IMG/VR virus record: IMGVR_UViG_3300025120_000382
Coordinates: 1 to 28,654 of that record
Direction: 5' to 3' (one strand)
DNA: 28,654 nt
From: a virus
A program made the position numbers and the translations under genes. Positions within the stretch are counted from its first letter, which is position 1, and each line of letters begins with the position of its first letter. Of this stretch, positions 18,243-25,573 are shown one piece after another. The notes under the pieces are model-generated. The model had not been told where the DNA came from. It made no database searches and saw nothing but the letters and a program-made list of their open reading frames with translations.

Positions 18243-20021
18243 CTAAAATGCTTTTAAATCATTTTGCTGTATATAAAATACAAGCTCATCGATTAGTATT
18301 TGATCTGATGAACTAAATGAAGGTTCACCCTTTAAAACTGTTATTCCTCTAGAATCTTTTGCTACTGCAAATCTTCGTTTTAATGTACCTACAGGATTTG
18401 AATTATCAGTTTCAACACTAAAAATAAACCCATTTACATTACCTATTATAGGGTTCCCATCTTCAGCCTCTTCCTCAGCTAAATCTAATAATTCCTGATT
18501 AATGGCAGTTAGCTCTAAATCTTCTACTCCACCTTCCTCTGCACATTCTTGAGTCATATTATCTATAGCTTTTAATAAAAGAGTAACTGTTGTTGCTGCT
18601 GCTATTAAAAAAACTAAATTAGTTAATATTGCTTTATTTAGTTTTTCATTTTCTACTTCTAAGGTTGCAAAGGTATCTTTTAATCTTTGTACTTTACCAG
18701 TAAAAGAATAGGGTAAAGCAGAAATTAAACCACCAAAATCTTTAGCAGGAAATACACCTATTGCTTGTGGTGCAGGAAGTGCATCTGTTGATAGTCTTAC
18801 ACCTTTTAGGACTGCTGATAAAGCAATAAAGGCTGCAGCAAATGCTGTATTGGATACAATGGTTTTAAAAACTTGATTTAATTGTCTAACAACTTTATTT
18901 CTTGTTTGAACTACATCAAGTAAACCACCACCTGTAGGGCAAGTTTTTCTATTAGATTGGGAGATTTTAGAAATACCAAAAGCAAATAATAAACCAATTA
19001 CTAAAGGTAACATTTTTGTTTTAACTGCCTCTAAAATTCTATGTATAGCTAATTTTTTTGAAGATATAGCTTGTTCAGGTAAGCTTTGTGCTAACCTTTG
19101 AACAAATCTTTGTGCTTTATCAATACCATCACTAAATTCTTGTTGTACTTGTTTTGCGGCAGCATTAATATTAACAATACCTGATAATCCTAAATCTGTT
19201 TTAATTGTACTATCTCCATTTAGTATAACTTTAGTTCCAGGAACAAAACCAGGAGCAGTAAATAATAAAGCTAATGGTAAAGGTGTTTTTTGATTTTTTG
19301 GGATGATAGGGATTTTAATCTTCAGAGAATAATTTCCATCCTTATCTGTTCTAGTAATAGTAGATCCAACTACAGGTACATAAACAAAATTATTGGGGTT
19401 AATATCTATATTACCAGGAAGAATTTCTGGTGGTATAAGTATACCTTCTGATCGTAAATTTGTTAAAGAATCTATAGCATTAAAATCAGGTAATGGTTTG
19501 TCTAAAGGATTAGCTCCTAATTGAACTCTAACTCCTTTAAGAGGGGTGTTTGTTATTGTATCTTGAACTCTTCCAGTAAAAGTATATGATTCCAGTGCAG
19601 GAATTTCACTCTTTATTTTTAATTTTAATTCTTCATATTCAGCTTTAGCCTTATTAAAATTATCTGCTGCCCCACTTATAACTTGATCTTTTCGTTTTTG
19701 TAATTTTTCACGAGTAGATAATCTGGCTTCTTGTTTGTTTTCTCTTTTTTGTTCCTTGGTTAAATCTGTATTAGTTAAACTAGTAATTTCTTTAGTTGTA
19801 GCTTTTTCTAGATATTCTACATCAATATCATACCTAGATGATAGTTCTGTAAGTCTATTTGTAAGACCAATTATATCTAATTTTTCTCCTAGAAGAATGG
19901 CACCTGCTGGGGTTGAAAGGATTTGGACTGCTCTAGCCAATAATGCTTGACCATCAAGCTTATTTTCTGAACCATCATCAGGAGTAGCAGTTAAATTTAC
20001 ATTATCTGAGGGTGCTGCCAT
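18243..20021 (-). CDS. Tail-module protein with Ig-like domain and three membrane segments
   Basis: 592 residues with unusual architecture. Residues 25-70 are helical, 88-140 a highly charged coiled coil, 145-285 a carboxypeptidase-regulatory-like beta-sandwich (SYTFTGRVQDTITNTPLKGV, later TRTDKDGNYSLKI and FTAPGFVPGTKVIL). Then three hydrophobic segments follow at about 337-351, 389-405 and 466-484, and an acidic linker precedes a C-terminal domain (about 525-592). It lies between the hub/spike gene and the gp25 operon, starting 1 base after the spike gene stop. Length equals that of the T4 tape measure gp29 (590), and hydrophobic segments occur in tape measures, but the beta-sandwich is unusual there. 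Alternatives: an injected pore-forming baseplate protein, or a hub plug. Confidence 0.55.
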   Translation of the reverse strand: MAAPSDNVNLTATPDDGSENKLDGQALLARAVQILSTPAGAILLGEKLDIIGLTNRLTELSSRYDIDVEYLEKATTKEITSLTNTDLTKEQKRENKQEARLSTREKLQKRKDQVISGAADNFNKAKAEYEELKLKIKSEIPALESYTFTGRVQDTITNTPLKGVRVQLGANPLDKPLPDFNAIDSLTNLRSEGILIPPEILPGNIDINPNNFVYVPVVGSTITRTDKDGNYSLKIKIPIIPKNQKTPLPLALLFTAPGFVPGTKVILNGDSTIKTDLGLSGIVNINAAAKQVQQEFSDGIDKAQRFVQRLAQSLPEQAISSKKLAIHRILEAVKTKMLPLVIGLLFAFGISKISQSNRKTCPTGGGLLDVVQTRNKVVRQLNQVFKTIVSNTAFAAAFIALSAVLKGVRLSTDALPAPQAIGVFPAKDFGGLISALPYSFTGKVQRLKDTFATLEVENEKLNKAILTNLVFLIAAATTVTLLLKAIDNMTQECAEEGGVEDLELTAINQELLDLAEEEAEDGNPIIGNVNGFIFSVETDNSNPVGTLKRRFAVAKDSRGITVLKGEPSFSSSDQILIDELVFYIQQNDLKAF

Positions 20022-20022
20022 A

Positions 20023-21300
20023 TTAAATAGTTTTTACAATTTTAGAAACATAACTTTTTATATTAGTTAACATTAATGTAATTTGTGTTTTTGCTGAAGC
20101 AGCAGCTCCTGTACTAACTCCTAAATTTGGCTCAATTGATAGTTGTTGGGTTAAATTTTCTAATTTTCCTAATAAATCAGCAAAATCTTCCATAAAAGTA
20201 TCTCCAAGCATAACTGATTGGTTAGCACTTACATCCCCTAATCTTACATTATTTTTAGCTGATTGTATTACAACATCTCCTTCTCTTGAATATAAACCTA
20301 TAGTACCCAATGAGGATAAAGATATAGTTTTTTGAGAATTTAAAAGTATACTATCTGTTTTTGTATTAAATAATAACCTATCAGAACTTAATATAACTTG
20401 GCTCCCATTATAAGAACCTATAGATTCAGGTTGTTCATTTGAGTTTATAGAAGGATTATTTTTTATTGAGGTTATAAGTGGGATTTGTTGGTTTGAAGTT
20501 AAATAAATGGATGATAAATCTCTATTTATATTTTCAACAATAGGTAAAAAACCTTCTGGGTTTGAATCTGTGGGTTGACCATTTCTTATTATAGTTATAG
20601 GATTACCATTATCACCACTAATTGACCAATTATTATCATATATTATACTGTCCGATTTTGTTGTACTACCAAATCTAATAGAATTACCCCATCTTCCTTC
20701 CAATATTACATCCCCAGCATAAGCTAATAAAGGATGGATATTTGATCTTTCAGAAAAAGTCCCCCCTATAATAGGGGAATTATAATCATAATCAATTTCT
20801 TCATTTGAAGATTTACGAGTTTGACCTTCTTCTATTTGTTGGTATGATTTATTTTGTGAGGGTTGTGTTGTTGTACTTAATTCTATATCAGGATATGCAT
20901 TTAAATGTTGATTATTCCATAACGCAACGGGATTTAAATAAAAATATTTTTTAGTATTACTATTTAAACCAACACTATTATTGGGTGCTAAAAATAATAA
21001 AACAATTTCATTTACAACAGGGTAACTTTTTATATATGGTAATAAAGGTGAGGCAGTATTTAATTCATCAGGGTTTAGTTTAGCAGACGCTTCTACTTGT
21101 TCATAAAATATAGTACCCATAGAAGACCATTGCCCTAAAGTATCAAATTTAGGATGTTGGTCATCCAAAACAATATCCACCACTCTAGCAAAAATAAAAT
21201 TATTAGCCAGTGATTTTATTTGTTGTTGAACAGCTGATTGGTTATCTCTTCCAGAATTTAAATTAGAATTAACCCCTGCAAATCCGTATTTACTTTTCAT
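20023..21300 (-). CDS. Baseplate hub / central spike protein, gp5-like without lysozyme domain
   Basis: 425 residues. The N-terminal part (FARVVDIVLDDQHP at residues 37-50, NEIVLLFLAP near 97-106) looks like the OB-fold of gp5/VgrG-type hub spikes. GGTFSERSNIHP and LAYAGDVILEGRWGNSIRFG at about 180-211 resemble the segment joining the OB-fold to the beta-helix. The tail (about 300-370: SQVILSSDRLLF, SISLSS-type turns, GDVVIQSAKNNVRLG) reads as alternating beta strands, as in the gp5 C-terminal prism. No lysozyme catalytic domain is inserted, unlike T4 gp5, so cell-wall digestion must be done elsewhere. The start has one of the few strong Shine-Dalgarno sequences in the window (GAGGAG, 8 bases before the ATG) and overlaps the preceding gene by 11 bases. 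Confidence 0.75.
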   Translation of the reverse strand: MKSKYGFAGVNSNLNSGRDNQSAVQQQIKSLANNFIFARVVDIVLDDQHPKFDTLGQWSSMGTIFYEQVEASAKLNPDELNTASPLLPYIKSYPVVNEIVLLFLAPNNSVGLNSNTKKYFYLNPVALWNNQHLNAYPDIELSTTTQPSQNKSYQQIEEGQTRKSSNEEIDYDYNSPIIGGTFSERSNIHPLLAYAGDVILEGRWGNSIRFGSTTKSDSIIYDNNWSISGDNGNPITIIRNGQPTDSNPEGFLPIVENINRDLSSIYLTSNQQIPLITSIKNNPSINSNEQPESIGSYNGSQVILSSDRLLFNTKTDSILLNSQKTISLSSLGTIGLYSREGDVVIQSAKNNVRLGDVSANQSVMLGDTFMEDFADLLGKLENLTQQLSIEPNLGVSTGAAASAKTQITLMLTNIKSYVSKIVKTI

Positions 21301-21646
21301 TTTTTTTCTCCTCGAAATTAGTATTTAATTTATCTAATTCTTTCATTAATTCTGCTTTTTCTTCCTCCGTTATACCCATTGATTCTTCACCACCACTATT
21401 ATTAAGCGCACGCTGTACTATAGTAGCCATTTTAATTAATTGTTCATCGTTACGAACGCCAATTTCCATATATTCTTTAATAAGTGGTACAATTAAAGTT
21501 GCATCACCAATATCATTAATAAGTGGTTTTAATTCGGAGATTAATCCTGTTATTTGTGTTTCTTTTTTCTTTTGATTATCGTATATTTCGCTAAGTATAT
21601 CCGAAAATTTTTTCTTCTTAAATACAATATTATCTAATGATCCCAT
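21290..21646 (-). CDS. Small helical protein of tail module, unknown
   Basis: 118 residues, all-helical, charged at both ends. Notable phrase: LINDIGDATLIVPLIKEYME at about residues 42-61, then EQLIKMATIVQRAL. No known domain recognised by eye. It is the first gene after the late-type promoter at 21658-21667 and overlaps the hub/spike gene by 11 bases, so it is probably translated in step with it. Small helical proteins in this position of T4-like genomes are usually tail assembly factors or minor baseplate parts; here that is inference only. Confidence 0.6.
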   Translation of the reverse strand: MGSLDNIVFKKKKFSDILSEIYDNQKKKETQITGLISELKPLINDIGDATLIVPLIKEYMEIGVRNDEQLIKMATIVQRALNNSGGEESMGITEEEKAELMKELDKLNTNFEEKKNEK

Positions 21647-21657
21647 AATGTGTTTTG

Positions 21658-21667
21658 TTATAAATAT
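21658..21667 (-). promoter_or_regulatory. Late-type promoter motif, hub/spike operon
   Basis: Reads ATATTTATAA on the minus strand, 11 bases before the ATG at 21646, in the 36-base gap after the sigma factor gene. There is no -33 box. It would drive 21646-21300-20021. Confidence 0.65.
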
Positions 21668-21682
21668 GGATATAGAAAAGAT

Positions 21683-22387
21683 TTAGAATCTAGCGTAACC
21701 ATTTTCTAAATAAAAGATATACTGTGATTTAAATATATCATGAAGTTTATCTGCTATTTTAGTGATTTTAGGTGTTTTTACATCTACCATTTCTCTTATG
21801 TAAATATAAAGTGCTTTTTTATTAAATACTTCTAATGTTTCTCTTTTACGAAATAGTTCTAATATAGCATCTGCTATTTGGGCATCATTCTTTTTTGGAA
21901 ATAATTCAAATATATTTTCTGATGTATGATCTACAAATAGGTCAACATATTTATCTAAATCACTTTTAACTTTTTCATCTCCTTGAGAATATGTATGTGT
22001 AGAATTTTCACTAGTTAATACTTCTACTCCTACCTTGTTAATTTTCTTTTTATAATTTTTGGTATTATATAAAATTAACCAACGTTTAACAATAGTACCA
22101 AAATAAGAATATGCCTTAGCACCCCTAGTAGGATCAAATAAATGCATTTTAGATAACAAAAATGTAATTATTTCATGTTGTAAATGCTCTAAATTTTCTA
22201 CCTCAGTATGGTAAAATTTAAATGTATGAATTATATTTTGAGTAAGTTTAAAAAAGGGATAATGAATGTGAGTTTCATATATTCTACTCCTTTTTTTTGA
22301 GTTTTTGGTATTATTATATAATACAATATAATTTTCTGTTTCTTGAGTAAAATAATTTTTACTCTTTTTTCTTCTTTTTTTAGGCAT
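21683..22387 (-). CDS. Late-transcription sigma factor, T4 gp55-like
   Basis: 234 residues. After a very basic start (MPKKRRKKSK) comes a sigma-70 region-2-like helix bundle: PFFKLTQNIIHTFKFYH at about 44-60, LQHEIITFLLSKMHLFDPTRG at about 69-89 (the FDP-x-RG phrase is the sigma region 2.2-2.3 hallmark), then AKAYSYFGTIVKRWLI at about 90-105, corresponding to the DNA-melting and -10 recognition part. No region 4 helix-turn-helix is visible, as in T4 gp55, which explains why the late-type promoters here lack a -33 box. gp55 directs the host core polymerase to late promoters, in T4 together with the sliding clamp. Its gene sits just upstream of the structural operons. The call as a late sigma factor is good; details of promoter choice are inference. 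Confidence 0.8.
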   Translation of the reverse strand: MPKKRRKKSKNYFTQETENYIVLYNNTKNSKKRSRIYETHIHYPFFKLTQNIIHTFKFYHTEVENLEHLQHEIITFLLSKMHLFDPTRGAKAYSYFGTIVKRWLILYNTKNYKKKINKVGVEVLTSENSTHTYSQGDEKVKSDLDKYVDLFVDHTSENIFELFPKKNDAQIADAILELFRKRETLEVFNKKALYIYIREMVDVKTPKITKIADKLHDIFKSQYIFYLENGYARF

Positions 22388-22670
22388 TGTTGTCGGGGTT
22401 AGTTTTAAATTGAGATAAACCTTTTTGTAAAACCTTTATTTCATTAAAAAACCAACCAATTTCATCATCACTTTTAAATGTACCCGCCTTATCAATTTGT
22501 TTTAATCTTTTTTCTGAGAAGGTAACGTGTTCATCTACTTTGTTAATAAAATGTTGTTGCGAAATTATAATATCTTCAGCTTTTTCATTTTTTTTAAGTA
22601 GATTAAAAGTCGTAAACCCAAAGGTAACGACTATTAAACTTAATACTATAATGGAAACTATTAATATCAT
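22380..22670 (-). CDS. Small membrane-anchored protein
   Basis: 96 residues. Residues 2-24 form one strong transmembrane helix (LIVSIIVLSLIVVTFGFTTF), followed by a charged helical cytoplasmic or periplasmic part and the phrase FKSDDEIGWFFNEIKVLQ at about 65-82. No Cys near the N-terminus, so it is not a lipoprotein. It overlaps the HD phosphohydrolase gene by 4 bases (ATGA) and the sigma factor gene by 8 bases, so these three are a coupled unit. Its architecture resembles that of the rightward protein at 27397. Function unknown. Confidence 0.6.
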   Translation of the reverse strand: MILIVSIIVLSLIVVTFGFTTFNLLKKNEKAEDIIISQQHFINKVDEHVTFSEKRLKQIDKAGTFKSDDEIGWFFNEIKVLQKGLSQFKTNPDNNA

Positions 22671-23440
22671 AAACTATCTAACATATTTTTTAATCCTGGG
22701 CTAGATAACGTATTTAGTGCTTTAGTTTTGGATGATTTTATGTTGCCATTTAATGTATAATTCTTTTTTGGCGTAGCCACGCTATTTTGAGAAAACTTTG
22801 GTAACCATTCAATCTCAAATTCAATACGCGCTGCCATCATGTCAGCTTGGTGCAAAATAAATGGAAGTGATGTACGAGGTTTCTGTTCTGGCATGAATGC
22901 TTTTAAATATTTCTCATTGGCTGAGTCATACAAACCATCATGTGTTTGAATAGCAAGCATTTCATTGAATGAATATGTAATATCATGTTGTTGGAGTAGA
23001 AATAATCCTCTATCTGGAACAGAAGCAAATGCTAATTTTTTATTAAACATATAATCTTCACCTAATTTATCACGTCTCCAATTATCAGTCTGAGGGATAT
23101 ATGCTTCATGTTCTTTATCTCCCATTTTACCTAGGTCATGGTTAATAGCTGAAAATACTAATTCTTCAATAGTAAATGTAGAAGTATCCATACCAAATTG
23201 TTCCCATACACCATACATTTTAAGTGATGCTTCAACAACTCTATTTACATGGTCAACATAACCCCCTGGAAATGCTGAATGATATTCTTTTTTATGTGAT
23301 GCGGGCATTAACATAATACGTTCTTCGTATCGTTTATAAAAATTAACTAAACATTCCCCTCTATTACCTGGGATATGTTCTTCAATATTATTTAGGAATA
23401 TTTCCCAATTTGCCTGGATTTGTTCTGCTGATAGTTTCAT
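22667..23440 (-). CDS. HD-domain metal-dependent phosphohydrolase
   Basis: 257 residues. The HD-fold metal ligands are visible: H64 (GGYVDHV), H101-D102 with K105 (INHDLGK), H167-D168 (QTHDG) and D200 (HQAD). This pattern defines the HD superfamily, whose members hydrolyse nucleotides or phosphodiesters with bound divalent metal. Substrate cannot be told from the sequence; dNTP/NTP hydrolysis to alter the nucleotide pool, or breakdown of an alarmone or cyclic-nucleotide defence signal, are both possible in a phage. No synthetase or RelA-type partner domain is present. The last ~45 residues are Lys/Ser-rich and probably disordered. A weak AAAG-like site precedes the ATG. Confidence 0.75.
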   Translation of the reverse strand: MKLSAEQIQANWEIFLNNIEEHIPGNRGECLVNFYKRYEERIMLMPASHKKEYHSAFPGGYVDHVNRVVEASLKMYGVWEQFGMDTSTFTIEELVFSAINHDLGKMGDKEHEAYIPQTDNWRRDKLGEDYMFNKKLAFASVPDRGLFLLQQHDITYSFNEMLAIQTHDGLYDSANEKYLKAFMPEQKPRTSLPFILHQADMMAARIEFEIEWLPKFSQNSVATPKKNYTLNGNIKSSKTKALNTLSSPGLKNMLDSL

Positions 23441-23445
23441 AACTT

Positions 23446-23814
23446 TTATTTTAAATTTTCTCTTAATGCTTTTGCTTCTTCTTCTGTATTTAAGAATTTA
23501 GCCCATTTTCCATCTGGACAAGATGATATTAATGATCTAGTTTTTGTTTGCATAGCACACCCACATAAGGTACAACAAGGTTGTGTACCAGGCACGGTAC
23601 AACTTTTTCCTATTGTATCTAAATGTTGGCAAGTTTTGCAGATCGACCATCTAATAGCTGCTATTTCTTCAACATCTTCTTTTTTAAAGATTCGGTTTTT
23701 AATACCTTCATAAATTGCGGGCATATTACCAAATGCTGATATTAGTTGGTTTATTCTTCTCAATTTATCTAACTGAACTGTTTTGTTCTCCGGAAGATTG
23801 TGGTTCTCTTTCAA
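23446..23814 (-). CDS. Cys-rich putative zinc-binding protein
   Basis: At its longest 122 residues. Eight cysteines cluster at residues 59, 62, 72, 80, 81, 84, 86 and 99: CKTC, then SCTVPGTQPCCTLCGC, then SCPDGKW. This suggests one or two structural zinc sites of a ribbon type. I recall similar Cys-rich proteins in other Bacteroidetes phages, but no function. The start is uncertain: the longest frame begins with TTG at 23814 and overlaps the upstream gene by 50 bases; another TTG at 23763 begins 2 bases after the upstream stop; the first ATG is at 23724 and would still keep all cysteines (92 residues). The overlap makes the later starts attractive. Confidence 0.6.
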   Translation of the reverse strand: MKENHNLPENKTVQLDKLRRINQLISAFGNMPAIYEGIKNRIFKKEDVEEIAAIRWSICKTCQHLDTIGKSCTVPGTQPCCTLCGCAMQTKTRSLISSCPDGKWAKFLNTEEEAKALRENLK

Positions 23815-23968
23815 CCATTGACTTTAAATCTTCTATAATACCTTGTGCTTTTACAATCCCTTCTTTATAAGTTGAAAGTGGTTCCTGTGTATTTACAATA
23901 CGCTGGAGATTGATTAATGTGTGGTCTAATTGATCTAATTTTCTGTTAATTAATTCTCTATTTCTCAT
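23765..23968 (-). CDS. Small helical protein, unknown
   Basis: 67 residues, mostly one long charged helix (RELINRKLDQLDHTLINLQRI) and a second one (KAQGIIEDLKSMVEREP), which could form a helical hairpin. No known domain recognised. The C-terminal QSSGEQNSSVR tail overlaps the longest frame of the Cys-rich gene. The 131-base gap upstream contains no clear promoter motif, only a purine-rich strand. Confidence 0.5.
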   Translation of the reverse strand: MRNRELINRKLDQLDHTLINLQRIVNTQEPLSTYKEGIVKAQGIIEDLKSMVEREPQSSGEQNSSVR

Positions 23969-24099
23969 AACTTTATTATATTTAATATGGTACTGTATTA
24001 TACCCCTTGTTGCCTTTATTATCCATCCCTTTTTATTCCCTTTTCCAATAAACCTGTAATATTAATGTACGAGGGATTTTTTGTATATCCTAATTATCT

Positions 24100-24525
24100 T
24101 TAAATTTCTTTAACTATTTGTTGAATTTTAAAAAGATGTGCGCATTTTTCATATTCCTCATATTCTTGAAAATATGAAATAGCATCATTTAATACATTAT
24201 AAAATACTTTATTATCAAAATTTATTATTGCATTAATATCATCAGGGTTTTCAATATTAATATTTTGGATATAGGACCATGCTCTATTATATACAGTAAA
24301 TTCAGATGCTTCTTTTGTAGATTCTACATTATAATTAGGTTGTTCTTTTTTAAGAAACTTTTCTAATTTTTGGTGAAATATTTTATGATTTTGAATTAAT
24401 TTGACAAACATTCCTATTTTAGCAAAAGGACCATTCATAAAATCCTTTAATTCATTTTTTGTTTTTGGATCTTCAATTTCTTTTCCATCTACAAATAATT
24501 GAAATAATTTATCCTTATTTATCAT
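24100..24525 (-). CDS. Helical protein, unknown
   Basis: 141 residues, predicted almost entirely helical, with the phrases KDKLFQLFVDGKEIEDP (4-20), LKDFMNGPFAKIG (26-38) and several aromatic-rich segments (VFYNVLNDAISYFQEYEEYE). No enzyme motif. The ATG overlaps the SNase-type gene by 4 bases (ATGA), with a G-run (GGGGGG) 5 bases upstream that may serve as a ribosome site. Probably co-transcribed from the late-type promoter at 24879-24888. Confidence 0.5.
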   Translation of the reverse strand: MINKDKLFQLFVDGKEIEDPKTKNELKDFMNGPFAKIGMFVKLIQNHKIFHQKLEKFLKKEQPNYNVESTKEASEFTVYNRAWSYIQNINIENPDDINAIINFDNKVFYNVLNDAISYFQEYEEYEKCAHLFKIQQIVKEI

Positions 24526-24866
24526 CTTTTCCCCCCAAAATATTCTACAGCATGTCCCTCTGTAATTAGTAAATCATTTAATTTTACATCTCCTAAAAAT
24601 ATATCCCCCAAGCATCTACCATATTTCCCTACCCCCTGGGAGTGTAGTATAAATTCATTATTATGTTTATTTAAAATATCTTTAACAAATTGTTTAGCAG
24701 CTAACCCTCTAGATTTTTCTTCAAGATCTCTAGTTCTTGATTCAGCGGCATTTATACCAACTAATCTAATTCTAATCTTCTTCCAGGTATCGAAACCTAA
24801 ATCAATTGTGGCATCAATAGTATCTCCATCAACTACTCTATCACATTTTGCTTTATATATGTACAT
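24522..24866 (-). CDS. Staphylococcal-nuclease-like (TNase/SNase) nuclease
   Basis: 114 residues, a minimal SNase/OB-fold nuclease. Motifs: VVDGDTIDATIDLG at 11-24 with metal ligand D15 (SNase D21), IRLVGINAAES at 33-43 with R34 (SNase R35) and the general base E42 (SNase E43), and GKYGRCLGDIF at 80-90 with R84 (SNase R87). The second SNase metal ligand, D40, is replaced by N39, which may lower but not necessarily abolish activity. There is no signal peptide, so it acts in the host cytoplasm, perhaps degrading host DNA or processing phage DNA. A late-type promoter lies 12 bases upstream. Confidence 0.85.
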   Translation of the reverse strand: MYIYKAKCDRVVDGDTIDATIDLGFDTWKKIRIRLVGINAAESRTRDLEEKSRGLAAKQFVKDILNKHNNEFILHSQGVGKYGRCLGDIFLGDVKLNDLLITEGHAVEYFGGKR

Positions 24867-24878
24867 AATAACGTTTAG

Positions 24879-24888
24879 TTATAAATAT
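24879..24888 (-). promoter_or_regulatory. Late-type promoter motif before SNase gene
   Basis: Reads ATATTTATAA on the minus strand, 12 bases before the ATG at 24866 in the 25-base gap. It matches the structural-gene promoters, which would place this nuclease in the late regulon. Confidence 0.6.
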
Positions 24889-24891
24889 GTA

Positions 24892-25101
24892 TTACTTATT
24901 TAATTCTACTAATTCTAATTCAATATCAGTTTTTATTTGTTTAAGTATATCAAATTCTTTCCTAACATCTTTAATATCTGGATTATCTGGGTGGTATCTC
25001 CATAATTCTTCCATTACAGTAGTTGTTGCTAATAAATCATCTATTAGTTCTGATTTTTGATTATCTAATTCTTGTTGGGGTGTTAATTTTAATTCCTTCA
25101 T
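24892..25101 (-). CDS. Small helical protein, unknown
   Basis: 69 residues, two charged helices joined by the phrase LWRYHPDNPDIKD at about 34-46. No domain recognised. The start follows the T5orf172-type gene by 1 base, so it is translated as a continuation of that message. I recall short proteins with a similar YHP-xNP phrase in other T4-like phages, but no role is known. Confidence 0.5.
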   Translation of the reverse strand: MKELKLTPQQELDNQKSELIDDLLATTTVMEELWRYHPDNPDIKDVRKEFDILKQIKTDIELELVELNK

Positions 25102-25102
25102 C

Positions 25103-25573
25103 TTATTTAAATTTATTACCTATTAAGTTAATTGTTTCTTTTGCTTCTTCCAAACTAATTTGAAAAAATTCTTTATTATTATTTATTCGTTGCGCCTTTA
25201 ATTTATGATGTACTTCTCTTTCAACCATTTCACCATTAAAACATTGGTATGCCCATTCTACCTTATAGGGAAGAGCAACACCTGTTGCTGATGATATTTG
25301 TTTAGCTCGTTCTTCAGGTAATTTTTTAGTGTACCCAATTTTTAACAACCCAGGAGATGAAGGGTTTGATAATACATATACCCATTGATCTCCATCACCT
25401 TTATCTGCATATACCCCATATTTTTTATCGGTATAATACGTTATATCTTCCCATCCATCACCTCTTGCGCTGGGTGATAGTGTAAAATATTTAGCGTATT
25501 CTAAATCCGTATTTCCATAATTTTCACGAAGGGGGATAAACCCCTTCGCTTTATTTTTTGTTATTCTTTCCAT
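25103..25573 (-). CDS. T5orf172 / MUG113-type GIY-YIG-related protein
   Basis: 156 residues. Residues 63-145 form the T5orf172-type domain: QWVYVLSNPSSPGLLKIGYT at 63-82, EERAKQISSATGV at 87-99, EREVHHKLKA at 118-127 and NKEFFQI at 133-139. This domain is distantly related to GIY-YIG nucleases and is often fused to DNA-binding parts in phages. Here the N-terminal ~60 residues (GFIPLRENYGN, GWEDITYYTDKKYG) could be that partner. The ATG overlaps the DUF932 stop by one base. A perfect 8-bp hairpin lies in codons 9-16. Whether it nicks DNA cannot be told. Confidence 0.65.
   Translation of the reverse strand: MERITKNKAKGFIPLRENYGNTDLEYAKYFTLSPSARGDGWEDITYYTDKKYGVYADKGDGDQWVYVLSNPSSPGLLKIGYTKKLPEERAKQISSATGVALPYKVEWAYQCFNGEMVEREVHHKLKAQRINNNKEFFQISLEEAKETINLIGNKFK
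25527..25548 (-). promoter_or_regulatory. Perfect hairpin within first codons of T5orf172 gene
   Basis: Plus strand CGAAGGGG (25527-25534), a 6-base loop, and CCCCTTCG (25541-25548). In the coding-strand message this hairpin occupies roughly codons 9-16. On the plus strand it is followed by a T-rich run (25549-25559) and would look like a rightward intrinsic terminator, but no rightward gene lies to its left. A translational control hairpin is therefore one option and an antisense terminator another. Confidence 0.5.

Noticed and set aside
19735-19950. Plus-strand open frame of 71 codons
   Set aside because: Antisense to the coiled-coil part of the 592-residue protein; the hydrophobic look comes from reversed charged codons.
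20761-20777. Palindrome of CCCCTAT / ATAGGGG type followed on the minus strand by a T-run
   Set aside because: It lies inside the hub/spike coding sequence and the stem has no room for a stable loop beyond 4 GC pairs; probably codon-driven.
23969-24099. 14-codon frame and purine-rich strand in the gap before the 23968 gene
   Set aside because: Too short and lacking a promoter; I see no supported feature in this gap.
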